Shown: piece after piece, positions 35,769 through 45,643 of the stretch
How positions within the stretch are numbered: position 1 is the first letter of the stretch
Layout of the letters: each line of letters opens with the position of its first letter
Origin: Azotimanducus sp965220185
GTDB lineage: Bacteria > Pseudomonadota > Gammaproteobacteria > Pseudomonadales > Azotimanducaceae
Length of the DNA stretch: 64,000 nt
Assembly (NCBI GenBank): GCA_965220185.1
Contig: OZ244807.1
Location: 2,232,001-2,296,000 of the forward strand
Reading direction: 5' to 3'
Notes under the pieces: model-generated
What the model was told of the DNA's origin: nothing
Databases searched by the model: none
The model's input: the letters and a program-made list of their open reading frames with translations, nothing else
Position numbers and translations under genes: made by a program

Positions 35769-38700
35769 ATGGCGATAGCGGTGCCGGGCTGGGAATTCTG
35801 GATCGACCGCGGCGGCACGTTCACAGACCTCGTTGCGCGCGACCCGACAGGGGCGCTTCGGCACCACAAACTGCTCTCGGAACTTGGCAGCGGCAAAGAT
35901 GCCGCCGTCGAAGGCATTCGCGCACTGCTGAATCTTGGCGCAGACGAAGCTGTGCCAACCGAGCGCATCGAAGCCATCAAGATGGGCACGACCGTCGCGA
36001 CCAACGCGCTCCTTGAAAGAAAGGGCGCGCGCGTTGCGCTGATCACCAACCGCGGTCACGAAGACGCCCTTGAGATCGGTTATCAGACACGACCCGAGCT
36101 CTTTGACCGCCGCATCGTCAAGCCCGAAATGCTCTACGAGCAGGTCTACGGCCTAGCGGGCAGAATGAGCGCGACGGGCGAAGAGCTCGAGGCGCTTGAC
36201 GAGCGTGCGATTCTCAATACGCTTCGAGACATCAAGACGACGGGCATTGACGCCCTTGCGATCGTTTTTCTGCATAACTTTCAATACCCCGATCACGAGC
36301 GGCGGGTCGCTGAGATGGCTCGTGAAATCGGCTTTTCACAGGTCTCGACAAGCCATGAGACGAGCGGCCTCATCAAGTTCATCAGCCGCGGCGACACCAC
36401 CGTCATGGACGCCTATCTGTCGCCAATTCTCGCACGCTACGTCGAAGACCTGATCGATGCGTTGGGTGGCGCGCACAGGCTGCCGAAACTACAGTTCATG
36501 ATGTCATCGGGCGGCCTCACGGACGCGCGCCTCTTCAAAGGCAAGGACGCCATGCTCTCTGGCCCCGCAGGCGGCGTCATCGGCATGGTGGAGACATCGC
36601 GAACCGCCGGCAGCGAGCGTGTCATCGGCTTTGATATGGGCGGCACCTCAACCGATGTGTCCCATTTCGCTGGCGAGTTTGAGCGCGTTTTCGAGACCGA
36701 GGTCGCTGGCGTGCGCGTTCGCGCGCCCATGATGCATATCCACACGATCGCCGCTGGCGGCGGTTCGCTGCTCCACTTCGATGGCGCACGCTTTCGGGTC
36801 GGTCCCGATTCGGCTGGCGCGTGGCCGGGACCTATGTGCTACCGACGCGGCGGACCGCTGGCGCTGACCGACGCCAATCTGCTGCTCGGCAAAATACTGC
36901 CAGGCCACTTCCCGCGCATCTTCGGCGAATCAGGTGAAGAGCCACTCGATATGGAATCGGTGCGGCACGCCTTCAATACGCTTGCCGCGCGCATCGGCAA
37001 CGGCAAGTCGCCGCAGCAAGTCGCCGAGGGCTTTGTGCGCATCGCCGTCGAGAACATGGCGAGCGCAATCCAGAAGATCTCGACGCAGCGCGGCCATGAT
37101 GTCACCGGCCATGTGCTCAATTGCTTTGGCGGCGCGGGCGGACAGCATGCCTGCCTTGTCGCCGATGTCCTCGGTATCGAAAAAGTCCTCTTGCATCCGC
37201 TCGCAGGCGTGCTCTCGGCCTATGGCATGGGCCTTGCCCAGCTTCACGCGCATCGCGAACGCGCGGTGGGAGAACCTCTGCAAGAAGATGTGGAATCGCG
37301 CCTTGAACAGCGCTTCGCATCGCTTGCTTCCACAACCCGGCAGGAGCTTGCGAGCCAAGGCATTCGAGAGCATCAGATCGAGACCGAACGACGCCTGCAC
37401 CTTCGCTATACCGGCACAGACACCGCACTCATGGTCTGCCACGGCCCGCATCAAACGGTGAAGGCCGCCTTCGAGCGCGCCCACAAGTCAAGGTTCGGCT
37501 TTGTCTCGCCGGAAAAGGACATCATTGTCGAGGCTATTGAAGTTATCAGCCTCGGCGGTGGCAGCCGGGTCGAAGAACCGCACCTGCAAGCCGGAAGCCA
37601 CGGGATTCCCGTGCATGAGCGGACGAGACTTTTTTCGCACGATCAGCTTCATGAAGCGTGCGTTGTGATGCGCGAGGACATGCGGCGTGGGCAACACCTT
37701 GACGGGCCGGCCATCATCGTCGAGTCAATCGGCACCATCGTTGTCGAACCGGAGTGGCGCGCTGAAATAAATCAGCACGGGCACATCATCCTGACTCGCA
37801 CAGTGCAGAAGCAGCGCCAAACCAACATCGGCACCGAGGCCGATCCGATCATGCTAGAGATCTTCAACAATCTTTTCATGTCCATCGCCGAGCAGATGGG
37901 CATCGTCCTGCAGGCGACCGCGGACTCGGTCAATATCAAAGAGCGCCGTGATTTCTCGTGCGCCATCTTTGATGCGAATGGCGCGCTCATCGCCAACGCG
38001 CCACACCTGCCCGTGCATCTCGGCTCGATGGACCGCAGCGTGGAGAGCATCATTCGCCAGCAGCGCGGCCATTTTGAGCCGGGCGATGTGTTCGTCATCA
38101 ACGCACCCTACGACGGCGGCACGCACCTGCCCGACATCACTGTCGTCACGCCTGTATTCGATCGAGCGGGCGAGCAGCTACTGTTCTTCACTGCGAGCCG
38201 CGGACACCACGCCGATATCGGCGGCCTCTCTCCCGGCTCGGCATCACCGCTCGCGCGGAGCATCACTGAGGAAGGCGCGTACATCGAGTGTTTTCACTTG
38301 GTGAAACATGGCATATTCGACGATGCAGGCATCCACGCGCTGCTCACGAACAACGACCATCCAGCGCGCAATCCAGCGCAGAACATCGCCGACCTCAAGG
38401 CGCAAGCGGCCGCCAACGAGCGCGGCGGTGCCGAGTTGCTTGCGATGGTCGAGCACTACGGCCTCGATGTCGTCCGCGCCTACATGCGGCACGTGCGAGA
38501 GAAAGCTGCCGAGAGCATACGCTGCGCGATTTCAGCACTTCATCCATCCGAGTTCAAGCTGCGCATGGATGCGGGACGGGAGATTTGCGTGGCACTTCGC
38601 CCCGACACCCGCTCACGAACACTTGTTGTCGATTTCGACGGCACGAGCCCCGAACAGGCGGATAATTTCAATGCACCGGCACCCGTCACGCGCGCCGTCG

Positions 38701-39554
38701 TACTCTACTGCTTCCGCGCCCTCGTCGATGCCGATATTCCAATGAACGCGGGATGCCTCGAACCGATTGATATACGAATCCCCGAGCGCTCCATGCTCTC
38801 GCCCTCGTATCCTGCGGCGGTGGTCGCCGGCAACACGGAAGTCAGCCAAGCGCTCGCCAACGCCATCTTCGCGGCACTTGGCGTCAACGCCGCTTCGCAA
38901 GGCACTATGAATAACTTCATCTGGGGGAATTCGATCTATCAGAACTACGAAACAGTATGCGGCGGAACGGGCGCAGGCATCGACAATCATGGCAAGGGCT
39001 TCAATGGCGCATCCGCGGTGCATTCGCACATGACCAACACCAAGCTCACCGACCCCGAGGTGCTTGAGTCACGATTCCCTGTGCTGCTCGAACGCTTTGA
39101 AATCCGCCGCGGCTCAGGGGGGGAAGGCGCGTTCAAGGGCGGCGACGGCGCCGTGCGGGTGCTGAGGTTCCTTGCACCTATGGAAGTCAATCTCCTGACG
39201 AGCAGTCGCGAAGTGCCGCCGTTCGGTCTACAAGGCGGCGCGCCCGGCGCATGCGGCGTCAACGAACTACAGCTTGCGGACGGCAGCATTCATCCGCTCT
39301 CGGGCTGTGACCGGATATTTGTTGCGGCGGGCGATGCAATCAGGATGCAGACCCCCGGCGGCGGCGGTTTCGGCAAGCAAGACCGCCAGCCGCCCGAACC
39401 GCGCGCCCCTTCGGTCGCTACGCTCCCTTCGGGCCGGGCGCCGCCGCGCCGGATTGCCAGCCGCGAAAGCGGACAAGTCTATTTGTTGCCAACACGGGCA
39501 ACTCTGCCGGTTGCGATTTCGCTCGATCTGTTTTATGGTGCTCGAACCTGTTAG
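35769..39554 (+). CDS. Fused hydantoinase A/B (5-oxoprolinase-like)
   Basis: A 1261-residue ATP-dependent hydantoinase/oxoprolinase. HyuA part: WIDRGGTFTDLVA, MGTTVATNALLERKG, GFDMGGTSTDVSHF, CFGGAGGQHACLVADVLG. HyuB part from about residue 690: FNNLFMSIAEQMGIVLQ, NAPYDGGTHLPDITV, GRGHHADIGG-like and GGGGFG near the end. It opens a 5-oxoproline or hydantoin ring with ATP. The ATG at 35769 is used, but the copy at 31755 suggests the ancestral start was GTG at 35781. After GGGGFG about 60 odd residues follow and contain the 29-base repeat at 39466, so the 3' end was altered by insertion. Confidence 0.85.
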   Translation: MAIAVPGWEFWIDRGGTFTDLVARDPTGALRHHKLLSELGSGKDAAVEGIRALLNLGADEAVPTERIEAIKMGTTVATNALLERKGARVALITNRGHEDALEIGYQTRPELFDRRIVKPEMLYEQVYGLAGRMSATGEELEALDERAILNTLRDIKTTGIDALAIVFLHNFQYPDHERRVAEMAREIGFSQVSTSHETSGLIKFISRGDTTVMDAYLSPILARYVEDLIDALGGAHRLPKLQFMMSSGGLTDARLFKGKDAMLSGPAGGVIGMVETSRTAGSERVIGFDMGGTSTDVSHFAGEFERVFETEVAGVRVRAPMMHIHTIAAGGGSLLHFDGARFRVGPDSAGAWPGPMCYRRGGPLALTDANLLLGKILPGHFPRIFGESGEEPLDMESVRHAFNTLAARIGNGKSPQQVAEGFVRIAVENMASAIQKISTQRGHDVTGHVLNCFGGAGGQHACLVADVLGIEKVLLHPLAGVLSAYGMGLAQLHAHRERAVGEPLQEDVESRLEQRFASLASTTRQELASQGIREHQIETERRLHLRYTGTDTALMVCHGPHQTVKAAFERAHKSRFGFVSPEKDIIVEAIEVISLGGGSRVEEPHLQAGSHGIPVHERTRLFSHDQLHEACVVMREDMRRGQHLDGPAIIVESIGTIVVEPEWRAEINQHGHIILTRTVQKQRQTNIGTEADPIMLEIFNNLFMSIAEQMGIVLQATADSVNIKERRDFSCAIFDANGALIANAPHLPVHLGSMDRSVESIIRQQRGHFEPGDVFVINAPYDGGTHLPDITVVTPVFDRAGEQLLFFTASRGHHADIGGLSPGSASPLARSITEEGAYIECFHLVKHGIFDDAGIHALLTNNDHPARNPAQNIADLKAQAAANERGGAELLAMVEHYGLDVVRAYMRHVREKAAESIRCAISALHPSEFKLRMDAGREICVALRPDTRSRTLVVDFDGTSPEQADNFNAPAPVTRAVVLYCFRALVDADIPMNAGCLEPIDIRIPERSMLSPSYPAAVVAGNTEVSQALANAIFAALGVNAASQGTMNNFIWGNSIYQNYETVCGGTGAGIDNHGKGFNGASAVHSHMTNTKLTDPEVLESRFPVLLERFEIRRGSGGEGAFKGGDGAVRVLRFLAPMEVNLLTSSREVPPFGLQGGAPGACGVNELQLADGSIHPLSGCDRIFVAAGDAIRMQTPGGGGFGKQDRQPPEPRAPSVATLPSGRAPPRRIASRESGQVYLLPTRATLPVAISLDLFYGARTC
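35781..35799 (+). repeat. 19-bp direct repeat at island right edge
   Basis: GTGCCGGGCTGGGAATTCT, identical to 31755-31773. It is the original 5' end of the hydantoinase gene, so the island lies between two copies. Confidence 0.85.
39466..39494 (+). repeat. 29-bp direct repeat, copy 1
   Basis: The 29 bases beginning AAAGCGGACAAGTCTATTTG are identical to 57940-57968. This copy is inside the odd C-terminal tail of the hydantoinase and precedes the phase-variable gene at 39573. The other copy precedes a VapBC module. It may be a recombination or insertion edge of unknown type. Confidence 0.8.
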
Positions 39555-39572
39555 TTGCCCGGGAGACCAACA

Positions 39573-40405
39573 ATGCGCATCATGACCCTATTCACCCCCC
39601 CCCCCCCCCCATCCTCGCTAGGCTGACCGCCCTCGCCGCGCTTGCGGTCACAATGGGAATAGCAATGCCGACGATGGCGCAGGTGCTGCCGGAAATCAGC
39701 TTGCGGATAACGCCCCTGTATAATCCCGCCAACGAAAGCCTAGTGTCTAACAATGGGCTGCAGGTCCAGATAAGGGCCAGTAGAGGCGCCCAGGGCGTGA
39801 GCGTCAATGTCTTCGCCCACACCGTCTCCGGCCATGACCGTTTTCGAAACTATGGTGTGCCGGCCTATATCGAACAAGGATCCCGCACTGTTTACCGACA
39901 GCGCTCCCGGGCGACCTATACGAGCAACTCGACGGACTGGATGAGTCTGGGTGATTTCAACGGAGGCAGAGGCGCTGGCTCGCCTCTTTTCCCGAACGAC
40001 CTCCTCGTCACCGGCGACAGCGTGGTCCGGGTCATCCTCATGCCCGGCACGGGCTACACCATCAATCCGAACATGCGGTCGGTTGATGTCACCGTTCGAG
40101 ACACTCCCGGCGAGAGTTGCGATGCGGCGAGCAGTGCCCCCGGCGGCAAGTACTACATGCCCCACCCCCAAGGCGGTCTGGCCTGGGGGGTCTGTACTTG
40201 CGCCGCGGCGAGCCTGCATCCCGAGGTGCGGCGAGCCCTGGATCGAACCGTCCCCACGCCCGGTCCTGATGGTCGATACGGTACCGATGACGACGGGACA
40301 ATGCCTGCGCCCCCGCCGAGCACGGAGTTCCTGAGCAACCTAGGCAGGCAGTTTCATGATCCCTCCCACCTCTACTGCGAGGAATCGCCGTACAAGGGTC
40401 TGTGA
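39573..40405 (+). CDS. Phase-variable secreted protein, poly-C in signal
   Basis: ATG at 39573 reads MRIMTLFT then 16 C, and the frame stops soon after. With 17 C (or 14) it continues as PILARLTALAALAVTM, a hydrophobic core ending at MAQ, then about 240 mature residues. OFF as given. The mature part has a C-terminal GPDGRYGTDDDG stretch and several Cys near residues 185-205, but no family I can name. It has no visible FN3-type repeat like the gene at 32731. The 250 bases after the stop to the antiporter operon show nothing recognisable. Confidence 0.7.
39595..39610 (+). repeat. Poly-C tract, 16 bases, in signal-peptide region
   Basis: Sixteen C, eight codons after the ATG at 39573. One added base gives an open frame into a signal peptide. 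Confidence 0.9.
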
Positions 40406-40656
40406 TCATGAAGTGATTCCTGATGCCGCCGGGCTAGAATGGGCGGTACGGTTCCAGTGCGGGAAAAAACTGGAAGTCCGAATATCGCTGGCTTTCAGCC
40501 TTCCGACGGGAGGTTCGGCACATGCCCGGTGAGGGAACAGGGACGGCACGCCGAGGGATCGATCAGGCGGAATTGACCCGGCACAACTCGCAGCAATCCC
40601 TGGATACTCAGGTATCCGGCTCAGGACACGAGGCGGCAATCTGAATTTTTCGGAAC

Positions 40657-42369
40657 CTACTTTAGAAAGTACGCCAGCACGTACAAGGTGAGCAGCACCA
40701 AGACCGCAAGCGCGGTGCTGCCGATTGACCAAGACCGGGCGAGGGAACCGGAAGGTTTCGCATCCGATGCTGCCGAGGACGAGGACAAGAGCGCTACGGC
40801 GGTTTCGCGCAGGCTTCGCAGCGTCTTGATCACCGCGCCTAGGACTGGGCGCCCGACTTGCAGGCCCGCCCTGAGAATTTGATGCGTTGCCCATGGCAGC
40901 AAAGCACGCCACAGCCAGTCCGCATCAAGGCTGATGGTCAGCGTGCGCTTCATCAAGGGCAGGAGCAGGAAGAAGGCAAGGCCAGAGAACAGCAGAAGCT
41001 GCAAATAAAACAGCACCTTGCCGGGTGTGTAGGCGTAGTAGTCAACCGGATACGGCAGCAGGTCGTAGAGCAAGCCCGGCGCCACGCCGAGCAGGATGCA
41101 CAGGCCCGCGAAGATCAGCATCGCGAGCGCCATGTTCCACGGCGCATCTTTCGGGCGCAAGCCTGAATCGCGCTGGAAGAACACAAACCAAGGAAACTTG
41201 ATGCCAGCATGAAGAAACACGCCGGCAGATGCTGCCGCGAGCATGAAGTAGACAAAGGCCATCGATTCTTCGGCGGCGGCTTGCGAGATGAGCGTCTTGG
41301 TGGTGAACCCTGAGGTCAGCGGAAAGCCCGAAATCGCCAGCGCGCCGACAATGCCGCAGACCGCCGTCAGCGGCATGGTGCGGAACAGTCCGCCGACATC
41401 GCTGCAGCGGTTCATGCCGGTTCGATACACCACCACGCCTGCGCTCATGAACAAAAGCGCCTTGTAGATGATATGCGCAAACGCATGTGCGGCCGCGCCG
41501 TTCAATGCCATGTCCGTGCCGATGCCGACCGCGCAGACCATGAAGCCGACCTGGTTGACGATCGAATAGGCGAGAATGCGCCGAATATCGTTTTCGAGCA
41601 GCGCATAGAGAATCCCGTAGATGATCATGAAGAGTCCGACACCGATCAGCACCGACTCACCGGGAAATAGCAGTATCAAGGCCAGCACAGCGGCCTTTGT
41701 GGTGAATGCCGAGAGGAACACCGACCCGGTCGGGCTTGAACGCGGATAGGCGTCGGCCAGCCACGCCGACACCGGTGGCGCCGCTGCGTTCACGAGCACG
41801 CCAATCAAGATCATCCAGCTATAGAGGTCTTCGGCATGAATCGGCCGCAGGTCGATCGAACCCGTCCGCACCGCCAGCCCTTCGATGCCGATCATCAGGA
41901 TAACGCCGCCGAGCAGGTGCATGATGGCGTAGCGAATGCCCGCCGCCTGCACGCCCCGAGATGCGCCGCACCAGACAATGATCGTGGAGAAAATCGCCAT
42001 GACCTCCCAATAAATGAACAAGGTCACGAGATCGCCCGCAAAGCTGATGCCGATGGCGCCCGCGGCATAGGCATAGGCAGCGGCGAGTTCGTGCCACGCC
42101 GCTTGGCGGTAGGCGTAGAGGCCGCCGACTAACGCCATCAGCGCGAAGATCAACGCGAACAGCCGCCTGACAGGACTGCCTTCGACGGGTTCGATCACAT
42201 AATCAAGAAACGCGACCTCGAACGCGACGCCATCTGGCACATGCCAGGCAAGCAGCAGCGTCAGCAGCGGCGCAATCAAGAGCACGAGGGTGCGAGCAGC
42301 GCCGCGCACCGCGCCGATCAAGGCTGCGCCGGTCAGCAGGACGAGGGCTGGCGGCAGGGACTCAAGCAT
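40657..42369 (-). CDS. Mrp-type antiporter D-like subunit (third)
   Basis: A 570-residue multi-pass protein of the NuoL/M/N and MrpA/D family, about 14 membrane segments. Marks include FIYWEVMAIFSTIIVW (Glu in TM5), PVSAWLADAYPRSSPTGSVFLSAFTTKAAVLALI (lysine in TM7-8) and IRRILAYSIVNQVGF. It pumps protons or moves cations in a Mrp complex in the inner membrane. It is the last gene of the operon, with a long C-terminal extension (residues 490-570) that is hydrophilic plus one extra segment. It overlaps the small gene upstream by 8 bases. Confidence 0.8.
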   Translation of the reverse strand: MLESLPPALVLLTGAALIGAVRGAARTLVLLIAPLLTLLLAWHVPDGVAFEVAFLDYVIEPVEGSPVRRLFALIFALMALVGGLYAYRQAAWHELAAAYAYAAGAIGISFAGDLVTLFIYWEVMAIFSTIIVWCGASRGVQAAGIRYAIMHLLGGVILMIGIEGLAVRTGSIDLRPIHAEDLYSWMILIGVLVNAAAPPVSAWLADAYPRSSPTGSVFLSAFTTKAAVLALILLFPGESVLIGVGLFMIIYGILYALLENDIRRILAYSIVNQVGFMVCAVGIGTDMALNGAAAHAFAHIIYKALLFMSAGVVVYRTGMNRCSDVGGLFRTMPLTAVCGIVGALAISGFPLTSGFTTKTLISQAAAEESMAFVYFMLAAASAGVFLHAGIKFPWFVFFQRDSGLRPKDAPWNMALAMLIFAGLCILLGVAPGLLYDLLPYPVDYYAYTPGKVLFYLQLLLFSGLAFFLLLPLMKRTLTISLDADWLWRALLPWATHQILRAGLQVGRPVLGAVIKTLRSLRETAVALLSSSSAASDAKPSGSLARSWSIGSTALAVLVLLTLYVLAYFLK

Positions 42370-42637
42370 TCGTGCGCCCGTCGGAGTCGTCTTCGTAGTA
42401 GTGTTCTTTGCGCTTTAAGAACAACCCGATGCCTTTGGCGACCAGCACCATGACGAGGCAAGCCAAGAAGCCGTACAGGGCGCCAAATCCGAACCAGCCA
42501 TCGACAACGAAGTAGCCCTTGACCTGAACGAGAAGCTGCGCCAGCACAGTGATGAGGAGCAAGGCGGAGAATCCCCACCACAGCTTCTTGATGGTTGCCG
42601 GTCGGGCGAGCCAATGTTCCTTATTTTCGTGAGCCAT
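42362..42637 (-). CDS. Small membrane protein of antiporter operon
   Basis: A 91-residue protein with two membrane segments (residues 19-41 and 48-72) and a charged C-terminus KRKEHYYEDDSDGR. It lies between two D-like subunits of the antiporter, overlapping the third by 8 bases and starting 3 bases after the second. I recognise no family. Its place in the operon suggests an accessory or assembly subunit. No catalytic residues can be argued. Confidence 0.6.
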   Translation of the reverse strand: MAHENKEHWLARPATIKKLWWGFSALLLITVLAQLLVQVKGYFVVDGWFGFGALYGFLACLVMVLVAKGIGLFLKRKEHYYEDDSDGRTNA

Positions 42638-42640
42638 CGT

Positions 42641-44107
42641 CTACAACCCCGGTAACAGCTGGCGCGCAAGAGCGAGCACAGGACCATGAAACACAAAGAA
42701 GCCGAGCGTCAATGCAGCGGTCAGCGCAAGTGCGAGCACTGCGGGCCAAGGCGCTTCTCCATGAGCGCGGGCCTCGGGTGTCTCGTCATGCGCGAACCAA
42801 GCCATGTAGATAATCGGCAGCAGGTAGGCGGCGTTTAGCAGGGTGCTCGCGATGATGGTGAGCAATGCCAGCATGTTATCCGCCTGATAGGCTCCGGCGA
42901 GAATGTACCATTTGGAAATGAATCCGCCTGTTGGCGGAATGCCGATCATGCTCAGCGCACCGATTGTGAAGGCTGCCATTGTGATCGGCATGCGCCGTCC
43001 GATGCCACGCAATTCGTGCAGCTCGGTCTTGTGCGCCGCCGTGTAGATGGCACCGGCCGCAAAGAACAGCGTGATCTTGCCGAACGCATGGGCGACGATA
43101 TGCACGGCGGCGCCAATACCGGCTAGCGGCGTCAGCAAGGCGATGCCCATCACCACATAGGAGAGCTGGGCGACCGTCGAGTAGGCCAGCAAGCGTTTCA
43201 GATTGGTTTGGCGGAGCGCCACAATGCTCGCCGCGATGATGGTGAACGCCGCGATAAACACCAAGAGGTCAGCGCCAAACGCGCCGGTCAGATGCTCCAC
43301 ACCGAAGATGTAGATGATCACCTTGGTGATCGCGAACACCCCAGCTTTCACCACTGCCACCGCATGAAGGAGCGCGCTCACCGGCGTTGGCGCGACCATG
43401 GCGGCGGGCAGCCACGGATGCACCGGCATCACCGCCGCCTTGCCGATGCCGAACACGAACAAAAGCAGCAGCACACCGACGCCCGCCCCTTCAAGCTTGC
43501 CGGCAAGCACGCCGCCGAGTGTGAAATCGCCGCTGCCAGCCACCAAGTATGTCCAGATGATTGCAGGCAGGAACAGCACAATCGATGTGGACAGCAGCAG
43601 CACCAGATAGACGCGCGCGGACGTGACGCTCTGCCGATCGCCCTTGTGTGCGACCAGTGGATAGGTGGACAGCGTCAGCAGTTCATAGAACAGGAACAGC
43701 GTGAACAGGTTGGCCGCGAAAGCGGTGCCGACCGTTGCGCCGAGCGACACCGCGAACAGCGCATAGAAGCGCGTTTGATTGGCTTCCTCATTGCCTCGCA
43801 TATAGCCGATCGAATACAGCGAATTGACGATCCACAGCATCGAGGCGAGCGCGGCGAACAGCATGCCGAGCGGCTCGACGGCAAATGCAAGCTCGATGCC
43901 GGGCAGCACTTCGGCGATTGATACGCGGGGTCGCTCGCCCGCCGCCACCGACGGCACGAGACTCCATACAATCAACGCCAGGCTGGCGGCAATGAGCATG
44001 GTGGCCGCTTCGCGCACATTGGCGCCGATTCTCCCGGCAAAGGCAATCAGCACCGCACCTGCAAGCGGCAATGCGAGCGAAGCAAGAATTGCGAGCTCAG
44101 CGCTCAC
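42641..44107 (-). CDS. Mrp-type antiporter D-like subunit (second)
   Basis: About 488 residues from a GTG at 44107 that overlaps the previous stop (GTGA). ORF residues further upstream do not fit. Family marks are LFLFYELLTLSTYPLVAHKGD (TM5 Glu), KAAVMPVHPWLPAAMVAPTPVSALLHAVAVVKAGVF and LKRLLAYSTVAQLSYVVMG. It forms a proton or cation channel in the inner-membrane complex. Related to NuoM and MbhH. Confidence 0.8.
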   Translation of the reverse strand: MSAELAILASLALPLAGAVLIAFAGRIGANVREAATMLIAASLALIVWSLVPSVAAGERPRVSIAEVLPGIELAFAVEPLGMLFAALASMLWIVNSLYSIGYMRGNEEANQTRFYALFAVSLGATVGTAFAANLFTLFLFYELLTLSTYPLVAHKGDRQSVTSARVYLVLLLSTSIVLFLPAIIWTYLVAGSGDFTLGGVLAGKLEGAGVGVLLLLFVFGIGKAAVMPVHPWLPAAMVAPTPVSALLHAVAVVKAGVFAITKVIIYIFGVEHLTGAFGADLLVFIAAFTIIAASIVALRQTNLKRLLAYSTVAQLSYVVMGIALLTPLAGIGAAVHIVAHAFGKITLFFAAGAIYTAAHKTELHELRGIGRRMPITMAAFTIGALSMIGIPPTGGFISKWYILAGAYQADNMLALLTIIASTLLNAAYLLPIIYMAWFAHDETPEARAHGEAPWPAVLALALTAALTLGFFVFHGPVLALARQLLPGL

Positions 44108-45612
44108 GGCGCATTCCCCATGAGCAGGTTCGCTGCGGATGCCGACAGTTCGATTGGCAGCGCGCTCGCGAGGCCGAAGTACAGGTTGGCGAGCGCCACC
44201 ATCCACACAGCGATGAAGAGCAATGGCGGAACCGCGGCGGTTTCCGAGCCGCCATCAGCATCATCGCCGAACTCGCCCGCAAAGCAGGCTGATTCGACCA
44301 CGCGCCAGATGTAGACGACGGCCATCAGCGAACTGACCAGAATGACACCGACAAGTGCGATGCCGAGCGCGCCATAGTCGAGCGCCGCCGTGACCAGATA
44401 CCATTTGCTCAGGAAGCCCGCGGTGCCGGGCACGCCGATGAGGCTCAGGCCGCAGACCACGAACGCGGCGAAGGTCCACGGCATTTTGCGGGCGATGCCG
44501 CCGATCTGTTCAAGTTGCGAACCGGCCGCGAGCGTACACAATGCAGCGACCGCCAGGAACAGTCCACCCTTGGCGAGCGCATGGTTGAACATATGCAAAA
44601 CCGCCGCGTTCAGTCCGGCAATGGTCACAAGGCTCGCACCAAGCAGCATATAGCCAATCTGCGCGACCGACGAGAACGCGAGCAGCCGCTTCAAGTCGCG
44701 CTCGAACATCGCGACGCCGGAACCGACAAGGATGCCAAGGACGGCGAGCGGCATCAGATAGCCCGCGAACTGAACGGCATGTTCACTCACATTTTGCTGC
44801 AAGACAACGAAGTCAAAGCGCAGCAGCACATAGAGCGCCACCTTGGTCGCGCACGCCGCCAAGAACGCCGTCGCAATGTGTGGCGCATGAGCATAAGCAC
44901 TCGGCAACCAGACATGCAGCGGGAAAATCGCCGCTTTCAGTGCCAGGCCGACGGTGATGAATCCAGCAGCAAGAAGCACGGGGCGCGTATCCCCCACTTC
45001 TCCAATGCGCACCGCCATGTCAGCGAGATTCAAGGTGCCTGTCATCATGTAGACAAGACCGATGCCAACCAGATAGAAGGTGGCGCCGACTGTGCCCATG
45101 ATCAGGTACTTGAAGACGGCAGGCAGCGCGCGGCGGTCCGGCCCGCCCGCAATCAGCACATAGCTTGCGAGCGAAGAGACCTCCATGAACACGAAGATGT
45201 TGAACGCATCGGCGGAGACAGCGATGCCGACGAATCCAGTCAAGGCCAGCAGCCACGCCGCAAGGTAGTAGGGCTGCCGCGCCGATGGCAGCGCGTGCGC
45301 GAGGCTTTGCCATCCGCCGAACAGCGCCAAGCTTGATGCGCCGGTAATGACAAGCAGCAGCAACGCACTGAAATCGTCCACCCGCAACTCGATGCCGTAG
45401 GGCGCTGGCCAGCCGCCCACTTGATACGTCAAGGGCGCGTCGCCGACAACGGTCAGCGCCAACGCGATGGCAATGGCGAACGCCATCAGGCTCGCTGCTG
45501 TCGATGCCGCCCACGCAAGTCCGCGCGGCTGCAAGAGCAGCACAAACGGCGCCATCAACAACGGCACCAGCACTTGCAGCATTGGCAGATGGGGCAGATG
45601 AGGTGCTAGCAA
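44104..45612 (-). CDS. Mrp-type antiporter D-like subunit (first)
   Basis: About 502 residues if started at TTG 45612 (after GAGGGG), giving LLAPHLPHLPMLQVLVPLL, the usual N-terminus; ATG at 45582 is the alternative. Marks: IFVFMEVSSLASYVLIAGG (TM5 Glu), LKAAIFPLHVWLPSAYAHAPH, LKRLLAFSSVAQIGYML. The upstream part of the ORF (to 45753) overlaps mnhC and is a shadow. It is a membrane ion-conducting subunit. Confidence 0.8.
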   Translation of the reverse strand: MLAPHLPHLPMLQVLVPLLMAPFVLLLQPRGLAWAASTAASLMAFAIAIALALTVVGDAPLTYQVGGWPAPYGIELRVDDFSALLLLVITGASSLALFGGWQSLAHALPSARQPYYLAAWLLALTGFVGIAVSADAFNIFVFMEVSSLASYVLIAGGPDRRALPAVFKYLIMGTVGATFYLVGIGLVYMMTGTLNLADMAVRIGEVGDTRPVLLAAGFITVGLALKAAIFPLHVWLPSAYAHAPHIATAFLAACATKVALYVLLRFDFVVLQQNVSEHAVQFAGYLMPLAVLGILVGSGVAMFERDLKRLLAFSSVAQIGYMLLGASLVTIAGLNAAVLHMFNHALAKGGLFLAVAALCTLAAGSQLEQIGGIARKMPWTFAAFVVCGLSLIGVPGTAGFLSKWYLVTAALDYGALGIALVGVILVSSLMAVVYIWRVVESACFAGEFGDDADGGSETAAVPPLLFIAVWMVALANLYFGLASALPIELSASAANLLMGNAP

Positions 45613-45643
45613 GGCTTCGCCCCTCGAACACTTGGCATCGCTG

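Noticed and set aside
35521..35778. An 85-codon open frame before the hydantoinase.
   Set aside because: No ribosome site of note, overlaps the hydantoinase start, composition not convincing and no family seen.
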